Assembly (NCBI GenBank): GCA_013365365.1
Contig: JABVXU010000266.1
Location: forward strand, 1 to 64,000
Length of the DNA stretch: 64,000 nucleotides
Direction: 5' to 3'
From: Cruorifilaria tuberocauda
Taxonomy: Eukaryota > Nematoda > Chromadorea > Rhabditida > Onchocercidae
The notes under the pieces were generated by a model. That model was not told the origin of the DNA. It saw only the letters and a program-made list of their open reading frames with translations, and ran no database searches. Numbering within the stretch: position 1 is the first letter of the stretch; every line of letters starts with the position of its first letter. Of this stretch, positions 40,701 through 52,500 are shown piece after piece. Position numbers and translations under genes: made by a program.

Positions 40701-43700
40701 TTTCTGAACGTTTCTTAATAGGATAAAGCTAAGTGTGAAGCTTATTCCATATTTATCGACTTGAAAAATACCTTATTTCTTCACGTTATTAAATTAATTT
40801 CAAAAGTACGAATGCTTGTTGTATAATGAAATTGCAAAATTAATTGCTCCAAAGAAGCAAATAATTTTCATCTGTGATGGAATTGTTTTCTTCAGATGGA
40901 AATAGAAATGGAAAGTGTCCTTCATACTGTTCGCTACAGGTAGAATCAAACAGTTCATTGCTAATGCTTTCATTCTACACAAAGTGAAAGATGACTGAAT
41001 CGATAATGGATCCTAAGATAAGAAAAATTACATTGTAATATCAGTATGATAACATTGATATGACATTAATCTGATAAGACAAAAGAATTAATTAATCGAA
41101 ACGGATCATTTTCACAAGTTTTTCTACCACCTACTCACCAAATGAAGTAGCTAAATTTCCTTACGGATTAGTTTAAAACACGAAAAAAGAGAAAAAAGTT
41201 GAATAATCTCTCTCTCTTTCCCTTCCTCTCTCTCATATGGATGTATCAAATACATATCAATAAACTTTCCGTCTACATGTCCTTACGCCCCATTGGAATG
41301 AAAGTTTTGGAAAAGTGGTAGAACCATGGAAAGCTGAACAATGACTCACATTTATCCAACCCTTGATTTCCTCTGTGCTTTTGTGTGCACGTGTGCGTGC
41401 GTGCTTGTGTGCACGTGTGTGTAAGTGCACAAATTTTTTACACTAGCTGAGCTAGCATCATTACCATCACCATTGCTATCAGGTTATTAGTATTAAGGTA
41501 GTAAAAGTTCAAAGGTGATAACTTGAAGATTTAAAGATAATGATATATCACTATAGCTATGAGACTTTGAATTCAGACAACTTGCTGAGAAAAAAAACCA
41601 TAATAAATAGAACTTGTTTAAGATAAGACACAAGAAAATTGTACGGTTCATTAATTAGATTTGGATGATATGACGCAAAGTGAAACCGTGAAATAAGGAT
41701 TATATTGCGGTCGGATAAAGTGATATGATTAAATGTTAAAAAATAGTGGGATGACGCCACGTGTACGTGTACGTGTACATTGGAAGAAAGCAAAACGAAA
41801 CAAAAAAGTGAAATGAAAGAAAGAAGGAAGATGGGATGATAAGACATGAGCAAGGGAAAAGTCGGTATCAGTCGATTATAGCAATTCATTATTTCTTTCT
41901 TTTTGTCTTCGCTATCACTTCGCCGATCACAGTTGTTACCTCCTACTTTTACTTGAGGAAAAGCATACTGGTAATTTATAGTGACTTTCCAAACTATCAC
42001 CTGAATAGAGATGATTCAAGCAATGAGAATCATATCTGTTGCCATTGGCAAATGTCAGATCTGAAGGTGATGAAATTATATGTTAGGGAGCTTTTGTGTA
42101 GATATGATCAGCTAAAGCAGGTCGTAGGCTTCTTCTTTCTCTTCTCATCATCATCCACGAGGCTGATTAAAGGTCATTTCATCATCTTCAAGGGATGATG
42201 GAGCATTTCATTTAAAGTGCTTCGATTAAACCCATCTCAAATCTTCTTTGTCCCACTAAATGAAACAATTTCCATCCTTATGTATAAAGCCAATGAGTGC
42301 CCTGCAATTATCATTATCAATCTTTCCTGATCTTTACCGAGAACGCCCAATTCAAGCGGTAGAAATAGTGGACGGGTTAAGGATCGAGGTCTAAGTCACA
42401 GTTATTCACACGACACTCACTCACTCACTTCAACAAATTTACTTCCCAATCAGTATAGTCCACTGATTCACTTTCGATCATCATTCCACCTCAGTCACAC
42501 CCTCCTTCTATGATTATCACTGCGACCAGGACCAGGTACCCTTCGAACTGTGAAAAGTCATCAGGCTACGAATCCTAGGTGTTACAGAGACACTGAACAC
42601 CATCAGTTTGGGATCTCAGTCTAAATCCTCTATTCGGTGATTCAACTGTCCACATTCCACTAAACGACTGTTTTACCCTTAATTGTCGATGTGATTATTT
42701 CAATGATACACACAGAAACGATATGCACCTCTACTTTCCCGACAACTGATACTCTCTGTGTTTCTTCACATCACACTACTTCTTTCATCTTTGTCTTATT
42801 TTCATCCAAAACTTTCAATATCTGAGTGGAGTGATGATAACATAATAGATGGATGAATAAATGAGTAAGAAATAATTTTGAAATAATAAATATATTGTTA
42901 GACATGTCGATGCAATGATAATAACATATTGCCTTTTATATCTTTGAATGCTCTCTAAGGGAAGTCACCTTTATAAAAGTCTCCTAGCTCTTTCGACCAG
43001 AAAGATTCCGGATCGAATTTTCACTCGAGACTCTGGACAGAAATCATCCTTTCAAGAAAAAACTTTGAAGAAGCCAAAACGCTAAGGTTAAGTAATGGAT
43101 CGCATCATTTTGGCGGACAAGCTATGTTCGAGCGAGATGATTTGCAACTTTAATTTTGCAAATTTATTCAGAGCATTTACGCACTGGTTAACATTGGTTG
43201 GAAGGAAAAATGAATTAATCAGTTTGAGATGAAATTAAATCTTTTAATTCTCATTCAAGAGGATTTCCATCAGTAAGTTCGACTCTCGAAGTAAGCAGTA
43301 TCTAAAGCAACTTTTTCAAAGAGGAAATATAAAATATATTAAATATCTTCGAGTGAACTCATATTTTCCAAGAGATGATTGGTCCAGATAAATTGATTCA
43401 TTCCATTAGTTAGATAATTTTAAACAAAAGTTTGGATTGACATAAAATAGTCGTTTAAATCTTTTGAAAGTGAAATCTGAAATCTTTTGCCTAATGAAAA
43501 ATCAGAAATTAAATGGATTTAAAAAGTAATTAGAAACTGTCTCATACCGGACAAAACGGAATTGATGATAGCACCATGATCACCGGAAATGACACCAGCG
43601 ATAGAGAAGCCAACACGTTCCTCTTCGTCCCTTAGCGCAATTATCACTTTTTCCTCATGGTAGGATTTTCGGGTCTGTGGAAACGAAGTGAAGTTACTCT

Positions 43701-46700
43701 CCAGTACTCTTCGACATCATTCACCGAAGTATCCTCTCACTCTACGCTTATCACTTTTTTAACCCTTCCTTATCATCTACAATACAACAGCCGAGAGCAT
43801 ATTGAACGATGGATACCTTCCGAACATTATTCGGTCGGCTCTGGAAGCTAGTGGTGAGATTTTCAGAACGATCAACGAAACAGTGGCAATAGTAATTCTT
43901 ATAGATATTTGAATCGGATCGATATGCGTCTGGTTCACGTGAAGATGCTATCGTCCGTGATGTTGACATGTTACGTTTCAAAGCACTATTATGGCTGAAA
44001 AAACGAGGTGAATTTATGTCAGCGAGAAAAAAAAGTTTGATTCAGGAAGCCTCTTCTGATTACCTTTGCTTATCTGAACAAGAATATTACTCGTTAGATT
44101 TATCTAAAGCATTTAGATTATTCAGTTATTTGAAATAAATCAAAGTGATCGGGAAAATAATGAAAATCATGGTTTTCTCTTTTTGGACGGATCAGTTTGA
44201 TGATCATTAATAGGAACGTACCGGCACTGATTCATATACACGTCATCGTAAGATCGATAAGAATGATTTCCTTATGATTTCCTCATTACCATATAATAAT
44301 GGGATAGACTGAAAGCTTCGATACCTCAGCAATTATTTTAAGAAAAACATCAAACCACAAAAGATAGGAAGGACTGGAATATTGAAACGGGATTATGTTA
44401 TATTAAGCATTTAGCATAGAATTCAATTAACAAAATTACCAACGCTTATAAAATTATACGAAAAATTTAAGTATAAAGTAGATAAGAATAAAAGTGCATG
44501 ATTCAATTTCGCATGAAATTCAAGAAAAAATCCTACAGTATTGCGTTACGTTTTCGATTCCTGTTTGATTATCAGACAGGTGATAAAAGAGAACAAATCA
44601 ATTGAAATTTACCAAATTTCGAACATTTTCTTGAGCGGCAGTATAATAATAGATCGGCCATCGTTATCCAGTGAATTAGTAAAAGTGGTGTGGCAATTTG
44701 ATGACTGAAATCGATTAAGCAAAAACTGTTTCAGATCAGATGAATGTGCAAATAATGACGATTGTTGTCGTAAATAGGTCATCATCGCTTTCTTCACATG
44801 ACAACTCTATCTTCTGTTCGAAAATTTTTTGATAGCAAATATGAAATGATGGTAACCTCTACTCATTCATCTCATCAGCCGAATATTCATGTCATCAAAT
44901 CACAGCGATACAGATCACTTTTAACGTAAGACGATTCAAAACATGCTGAAGGATGAAGGGACTGGCTGGAAACAGTCGTCCATTATGGATACCTGTAAGT
45001 GATAAAAGAAGAAATTGTCAGTTGTACAAATGATTAATGTCCTTTAATTTCCAACTTTTCAAATTATATAATTCACAGAAAAATCAATGAAGTGTTTTAC
45101 GAAAACAGTGACATGAAAAAGTTATCGGAGGATGGAGGAAATTCAAAAATGAAATATTCATTCTCCTTCCTTCTTCCTTCGCGAGTTTACGGGAAGTGTG
45201 GTGACATTTGAAATCGGCGAATTTCACTGAATCTTTCCAAAAGTGATCTTGCTGATTCAAAGAGAAATGATGTAATATTGTGAAATGAATAGATCAGAAG
45301 AGCTCAGATTTTGTTTTAATTTATATCTTCTTTTTTAGCATAAGGACACTTAATCAGTGAAGTTATTCAGCCAATTCGATCTGAAATGGGACTTCACATC
45401 GTTTCGAACTTCCAGATCTCATCCCTCTCCTTGTCAGGTAATACTAGTCTTGTCAATCAATATTATTAGACATATATTGAATGGATATTTATCATGTGTA
45501 CATAACAGATAAAATATCCAGAATTATTATTGCTCACTGGCATACAAGTTTCAACACCTTAGTGAACAAGAATGTTGCTATTTGATGCTTCAGTCAAAAC
45601 ATCAGAATTGATCAAACTCAATAAATCAAATTTTAATTTAAGTTGACATAATAAATAAGTAGATGCTTGAGAAATGGAAACAATAATAGAGAAACTGTAA
45701 ATCTAAAAATGATGAGGCATAAAATATGCATTTATTCCCCAGAATTTATTTCCCGCGGAATCTATCTCCGTAGAATCTGTTGAGCTTTTTTTGCTCAGAA
45801 TGCATCACGAGAAGAATATTCGAAGAAACAAATGTGTTTAAAATACTTTCTTATATCATGCTGATCTGAAATACAATCCGGTAAAAGCTAATGGAAAAGC
45901 ATCAAAACATATTCTTATTTATTATCTATTCTGTAAACAAATGAAGGAAAAACAATCAAAAGCTGACTGTTTATATTATGTGAATTCTCTTTGCAAATTT
46001 TCATGGATTGGAACTTTGAAAAAAATAAATTTGCAAGTGAACTCGTTCAAAAGTTTCCATTATTATTAAAGTACTGAATACCTTTATCGTTTATTATTAA
46101 TTTTGGATTTGTTTCCTAGGAAGTAAGCGATAAGCAGTTGACGAAAAATTCCACTTTCTCATCGGAAAGAATTATTTATCTGTTCATTTTTGAATGTTCC
46201 AAGAATCTGCTGAGTTTTTTAGAAGACAAATAGTACCGTTGAAGTCGGATTAGAAAATTTAATTTTAATATACTGTGAGGAAATGGTGCGAATAGAGTGA
46301 TGAGGAACTTAGAACGAGGCGTTTTCCACATTCTGATAGAATTTATCAAAGTTTAAACGAAATAATTAGTGAGGGAGAAAAGATTCCATTCATGGAGAAA
46401 TTCGCAGCTATTGACATTTTGAAATAATCCCGAGGATTCATAATTCGATTCTTACCGATAATTATTGATTGTCGTAATAAACAAAACACTTTTATTAATA
46501 TTAATTAATCGATTTCATTAACATTAATTATATTTGATTGCATTAATGAAAAGATAAATTTTCTTATTTTAGCAACTAATGAAATAATTCGGAAATTAAA
46601 AATTCCATTTTGTAACTCAATTTTCCAGTGAAAAAGATATGATTAAAAGCAAATATAGGCGTCTTTAATTTCTGTGAACTATATAACCAGCGAATACTTA

Positions 46701-48140
46701 TGTAAACAGTTTGAGAGCTTACTTCTCAAGTTAAAGTGTAAAGAATAAAATTTGATATGTGTTGTGGGATGATGCATTTAAACCAAATTTAAATGTTACT
46801 GGTTGCTTAATGTTAACTAACTGTAGCTTCTTGTTTGCCCAATTAGTATAAGCAATAAACAATTATCCGCAAAATTTGAAAATAAGTTTGAATTTGTGGC
46901 ATAGGTCGTATTTCATTATGTTTTGTATTTTATTTTAATCGATTCATCTTACTTACTGTTCAGAAATGTATAGTTATTTGTAGGGAAGTGAAACTAAATC
47001 TCTAAAACTGAATTGAATATTCGAAAATAGAATACCCCACCACGGTATCTGTTTCATCAGCAACAACGGAATGATCCTATCAGTTGACATTTTGTGTTTG
47101 AAATAAGAAATATCATCGATTAAACAGGCTTTTGAACTAAAGCTGACGAGTACATCAGATTATATTCCGCTTGGAAAATCTTTATCTCTAGAAGTAAAAG
47201 CTTTCAGATGTTCAAAAATGAAATTATAATGCTCTTTAGAAATTTTAAAGAAAATTAAATCAAAGAGACTGGGTGACTGATAATATCACTAGTATTTGTG
47301 TAGAACACATGGAAAATTGGTAGCAAATAAATAAATCCAACCCGTAAAGCAAAAAACGAGAAAAATACATTTGAATAGCATTGGAGCAGCAGAAAAGGTC
47401 ATTAGAGGTTGATCGGGAGTAGAGAAACTTGGGTCATAGGGAAACGAAAGGTCACTTTCGATAATTAAGTGGAGCTTCTTGTCGTGTGTTTGTTTGTTTG
47501 TATGTGTTCAAGCAATTCCGATAGCGGAAAATGAATATCATAGAAACAGAAATTTTCAGCGTTTCAGAAAATTTTGTGTTAAAACGCCTTTTTTTGGAAG
47601 GAACGGAATTAAGTAAAGTAAAATTCTGTGTGTCTAATCGATGAAAATTTGAATTTTCATTTTTCGTCTTTTTGGATATTTTACAGCAAAATTTTATAGA
47701 AATTTCAAGTGTAATCACAGGTGAATATTACAAATTTCAAATTTACTCAATTTTGATCAATGCTTTTTACTTTTATCGTTCTAGCATGACGCCAATTATG
47801 CGTCATTTCCATTCCAATTTTCCCACTTTGCATTATATTTTCTCATTGTAAGGAAAGTTTGATAAAATTATGAGGCGTTTAATTAATGATTTCCTAGAAT
47901 TACCGGGATAAACTCTCTTAGCGACTCTTTTTGCTCGCTGAAAGAAAGTAGTTTGAGGGGCTGTCGTTTGCTTGCAAGTGAATGCTTTGATTGATGCTTG
48001 CTAAGATTTATCTTCCGATTTCGCACTGAGTGTGAAGCACATGATTTCCCCCAGCGACCGACGATCACTGCTATCATTCTACTCGGTGAATATACCAGGT
48101 TTTTTGATGGCTGTTTAGCAATGGAAACTCTAATTTTCAT
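34746..48140 (-). CDS. single-PDZ-domain protein, not recognised
   Basis: Eight exons join with consistent phase to give 372 residues: 47904-48140, 44613-44791, 43817-43994, 43548-43674, 38349-38458, 38179-38230, 36236-36387, 34746-34829. The one recognisable domain is a PDZ fold at about residues 205-290, split by a 5-kb intron: VIIALRDEEERVGFSIAG carries the GLGF-type carboxylate-binding loop (VGFSI), and SPANRAGLQVGDLIVEVNG with HARILTLIHQ supplies the later strands and helix B. The PDZ halves are certain; the join restores the motif GSPANRAGL exactly. The flanks match nothing I know: a basic N-terminus (MKIRVSIAKQ, RNRKINLSKHQSKHSLASKR), a Ser/Thr-rich linker, and a C-terminal part with VLEIEIPLGIDGHGIKC. 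PDZ proteins act as adaptors that bind C-terminal tails, so a membrane or cortical adaptor role is inferred. Exons 38179-38230 and 34746-34829 are the least secure, as is the start codon. Confidence 0.55.
36966..37001. repeat. CT microsatellite
   Basis: A pyrimidine run of CT and CCCT units, within an intron of the PDZ gene. Confidence 0.9.
40172..40221. repeat. 25-bp tandem duplication
   Basis: CTTAAGGTTACAAATAAACA and CTTAAGGTAACAAATAAACA begin two adjacent 25-bp units. Confidence 0.85.
41381..41430. repeat. GT/GC alternating purine-pyrimidine tract
   Basis: About 45 bases of alternating purine and pyrimidine made of GTGTGCAC, GTGCGTGC and GTGTGTGT units, interrupted at one or two positions. 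A similar short tract of three GTGTAC/ACGTGT repeats lies at 41759-41780. Confidence 0.85.
44792..47903. other. 3.1-kb first intron of the PDZ gene
   Basis: No open frame with acceptable splice sites was recognised. AT-rich, including a locally self-complementary ATTAATTAA-rich stretch near 46495-46560. Confidence 0.4.
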
Positions 48141-49182
48141 TCGGGGTACTTGCAAGGCACACGGATGAAAAATTATTAAAACACATATTTAAATTGGTAA
48201 ATTTATGGGAAAACGATCAGAAATTCCAGCAAAATTGTTGGCTTTTTATAAAGTTTAATGCATCATTTTCGCAAGTTTTGATTCAGCAAAATATCTTTGG
48301 AAGCCAACAGTATCCTTTCTATTACAATCATTCAGTTAAATTAGAAATTCACAAGTCTCAGTCTTACAGATATCAATCAAGAAAGAGCAGAAGTAAAAAT
48401 TAAAAGAAATGGAGCAAATTATAACAATCACTTTAATCAGTGTTTAAATTGAGCAAAAATCAGTGTACCAATTAACGTGATAATTGATTAGCATTAGACA
48501 ATTGCATTATCTTGAAAAGTCCATAGCGTTTGATGATAAAGCAAAGAAAACGAGAGAATTGACGTATAATTGAACATCGATTTGCTCATCCAGAAAGTTT
48601 TCTTAATCTTTGATTAGAAACGACTGAGAAAAGTTGGACAGTAACAGTTGAATAGTTTACAAGTTATAATGAGCAATCCCGCTTATAAAGTAATGCAGAG
48701 ACTGGAGATGATACACCACCTGATTTCCTGATCCATCTTTTTTCTCACAATTGACTTTCTTCTTCAACCGACTAACTCTAAGATCAATTTAAAAGATAGA
48801 ATTGCGATGTAACTATTCTGCTTCCAACCTTTCATTTGATTCATAATCAATTAATAAGAGATCTTTCGCGAAGTAAAATACGGCAACGTCAGGAATTGAT
48901 GATACCAATCTATAATAAATAAATAAATATTTCATACATTCAGCAGTCGCAAATACGTTGCAGTCACGTGATAATGCATTTCGAGGTACTATAAGAACGA
49001 TATAGGAAGCGATGCTGCGAAAGAGACAATAAATTTTATTCCCATTTTAGCATTCGTATTGTCATTGTGAAAATTCTTTCGATGTGAACTGCTATGGTAG
49101 AAATTTGTCGTTGCTTATGAATAATTCTATACATTAAACAAGAAAGTGGTTGATCCTAGAATTATTCTAGAAAATGCTGGCT
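48141..49182. other. intergenic between PDZ gene start and OATP stop
   Basis: Both neighbours are on the minus strand, so this stretch should hold the OATP 3' untranslated region (AATAAA on the minus strand at 49035-49040) and the PDZ-gene promoter. Nothing else was recognised. Confidence 0.4.
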
Positions 49183-49595
49183 TCATTTAGAAAACATCAT
49201 CGCAATAAATAAATTAAAAACAGCATACCTTATTAGGCCATAAGTTAAATGAATCATAAGTCGCAATTTATCAGCATCATATAATTCGCAAGCACCCCGC
49301 GATCTCTCAACACACACAGTATTCCACATGACGCACGCTTTATCGATGATCAGACCCCAAAAGACAGTTGATGGCAGCGTTGCTATAAAAGAACTTATCA
49401 AAACTATAATTATGGGATAACAAACGACCATTGCAAATTTCAACTTTATGGAAGTGGCCGTCTTAATTTTTCCTGGAAAAGACTGCTTATTTTTAGTGAA
49501 TGAAATGTGCCTCTGACTGTTTAACCCTGAAAGTGTTGGCGTCGTCCAAGAAAATATTGGCTTCATTTAGAAAATATCATCATAACAAATAAAAT
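49169..49595. repeat. direct repeat pair at the OATP 3' end
   Basis: About 48 bases at 49169-49216 (containing the OATP stop codon) recur at 49548-49595 with roughly 80-85% identity and in the same orientation. Both copies encode MMFSK-stop or MMIFSK-stop on the minus strand. The second copy lies in the last intron. Confidence 0.8.
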
Positions 49596-52500
49596 TAGCT
49601 GTAAATCTGAGTAATAACTTGTGATGAACAAACCGAAACAACTGACAAGAAAACCTTGCAAGCCAAGGGAAATACTTCGATCCACTGGTGGCACCGATCT
49701 TAACAATCTTGCATTAATGCACATTGTGTGTTTTAAGTGATTAAAGAATTTAAAGAGACTGTGGATTAGAACCGAGAGATACCGTGAATATTAGGGAGAT
49801 GGAAAGTTAACAAGGGTGGATTGATTAAGCTGACAATTCTCGTGCTTAGACTATCAGTAGGGATGAGCGAGATTTAAAATTAATAAAAAATTGCTTAATG
49901 AATTATAATTATAGCGTGGGATGAAAAATGAAGTCTTACAATTGCATTTTGATCTCAACATCATCTCACCTGAGAACTATCAGTACTGCTGGGATAATGC
50001 TCATTCCACCAAAGATGCTCGAAAGTGCCAAATTTACAAAGTACCAAACGAATTTTCTCTCACAAACGCTCTGATCACAAAAATCACGTGAAACTTCGCT
50101 ATCCCTGCTGTTCGAGCAGCTACATTCTTGGAAGATCTAAAAGTAAATGTTGGAAGACATGCAAATTTTTACCAGTCATAAATCTAATCAAAAACTATGG
50201 ATTGGATGAAAGCTATCAGATCTAATGAGGAATTACGTGAAATTATATCCGAATTTTTTTCAGAATTCATTTGAAGAAAAGAAAGTAATGGACAGGTCAA
50301 TAATACTTGGAAATAATAAGAGTGAAACTCTTCACACATTAATATATTTTTCTCTGATATTCATATAAGTCATTAGCGCAAATTAACAACGAATTACATC
50401 GGAATTCCCATTAAAATTTAATCAGAAACAAAAACTAAGGTAAATGATTACCTTAGTTTATTAATTTTATGTACCTTGTCAGTCGAGGGACTGGAAAAAT
50501 TTTGGTTTAAGGAACAGCCAGCGTGACATGGAGAATAAAATGCTTGGCCCTGTCGATTACAGACCGGATATAATGGGACACCGATGCAGTCACACTCGCT
50601 GTTGCATGCCGTCGTAAAATTTTGAACGGTAAATCTGAGTGAGAGAGATCATTGATTAATGAAACATCTATTTCATTAAGAATATAAAGTTTTGTTTGAA
50701 AAAAGAGCAAAAATTCATTTCAAAAATGTGCTGGAAGTTTTGAAGCGGAATTAGAACAAAATTTCATACTCTTTGATAGTCTGGTCAAACATTTACCTAG
50801 CCTTATCACTAATTAAACTAAGTACTGATTTGCAACCAATCATTGCATTGTGGAGTGAAAATAAAGCAGCAATCAATGAACATACAATAATGTATGCTGC
50901 TGCTTTTCGACCTGAAAACGACAATTAATATGCGTATATACGAATGTCAACTTTGATATCTGATTCTAATTTGGTCTTTCGATAATTCATTAATTAATTT
51001 ATCTTATCAGTAGTTTGAAACTCTCTACCATTTGGAAATTAAGTTAAATGATAGCTTTGGTGTTTTCATTATTTAAATGAAAAGAGTTCAAGTATAATTA
51101 GTTAAAAAAATGCTTCTTTATTACCTTGTAATTTGAATTTTCGCATAATTAAACTACCGATAAACAAACCAATAGCAAGTCCTGGCAAACTCGCTAATCC
51201 TGCAAGAAAAATGATACTTTTTCAAACTGGAATGAACTGTGATAACAAGGTAAATAGGTCATTCCTTGTCTCTCTTCTTATTTTCAGTTATCGAAGAGTC
51301 ATTTTTCTTCCTATCTATGTTCAATATTTCTAAGCATAATATACTCTGTAATTTAAAATTATTAATTAAATAATGAGAGAGAAATAACAAAAGCAAAGCC
51401 GTAAAATATAGAAAAAAAGCGAAAAAACAAACTTTCTCAGCATATTACTGTATAAGTAGTGAAATGCTTGCATATCATTTTAAGTAAAACGAACCCAAGA
51501 AAAGATTAATTTTATATTGTGATAAGCCGAACTGCACTGCCAAGTATTTTGGAAGAAAGATAAGATATCCTTTGAATGCGAAAACATCCATTATACGACC
51601 AATCATTGAGAACACATATATTGGTGATCTCATAACCGTTTTTACGGTTGAAATAAAGTCTGGAAAAATTGAACGGATAGAGAATGAACGAAACATTTGT
51701 TAAAATAAAATACTTCAATTTAACGTTTACGTTTGGAAAAACTGGATGAGAAATACCTTTTCACACATAGCTGGGAAATCAGAAGAATATTTCCGTCCGA
51801 TTTCGTGAAATTTCGTCAGACGGCAGTAGCTGTCATTATTTGCAAGAATCCATGCCATATCATTGAACCTTACCAACTTCATGAACTAATAATGATAAAG
51901 TAATATTGATATCGGGAGATACATGAAATGCTGTCTGTCAAAAACAAGTCATTTTTAAATCAACAGACCCGTCAAGGATTCTAGCAATTTCGAAGGTTGT
52001 AAGTTATCAGAAGGAAAGGATGACAATGAGATGATCAATTCTTACCAATGATTTTTGCTTTTGCAGAGATTGGCAGGACGGTGTTGCCAGCTTCATTTCT
52101 TGCAGCGTGTCGATCGACCAGTGCTAAACCTTTTTCCCGCAACTTTTCTCTTGCTGTAACTCTGCAACACGTACGCTGTTTTGGGTAAGGTTATTGAGAA
52201 CTTCTGCTATTTCCATTCCAGCAATGAAAATGAAAGTAAGCGGATAGAAGAAGGAAATGGTACCTCTCGTTGACCAGTGAATGAATTTCAGAAGACATAC
52301 GATCGTTCGAATTACCCATTGTACCACTCTAATATATTCTATTTAATTATGCTTCAGTAACAAAAGATAGATTTCAGTGATAAGTGATTTGCATTAATTT
52401 TATTGCTTTTAAAACGTAAGCTTCTATTTTATTCATTATGCAGAACTCATTTCACGGCTAATTATGCACTTTAATTATAATCAGAGACTTACGTAATATT

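Larger units (their letters stand above)
38459..43547. other. 5.1-kb intron inside the PDZ domain
   Basis: Separates the two halves of the PDZ fold. It contains an open frame on the minus strand at 39371-39610, a 25-bp tandem duplication at 40172-40221, an AAT/GAT-rich stretch near 39841-39915 and two alternating purine-pyrimidine tracts at 41381-41430 and 41759-41780. No further exon could be supported. Confidence 0.5.

Noticed and set aside
41557..42198. Long open frames on both strands (147 and 120 codons)
   Set aside because: They are created partly by the ACGTGT repeat (HVHVHV) and a serine/phenylalanine-rich simple composition; no acceptable splice sites or motif.
51771..51860. Possible OATP exon reading FHEIGRKYSSDFPAMCEK
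   Set aside because: No acceptor gives an open frame in the required phase, and exons 52046-52175 and 51495-51659 join directly with family-like sequence.
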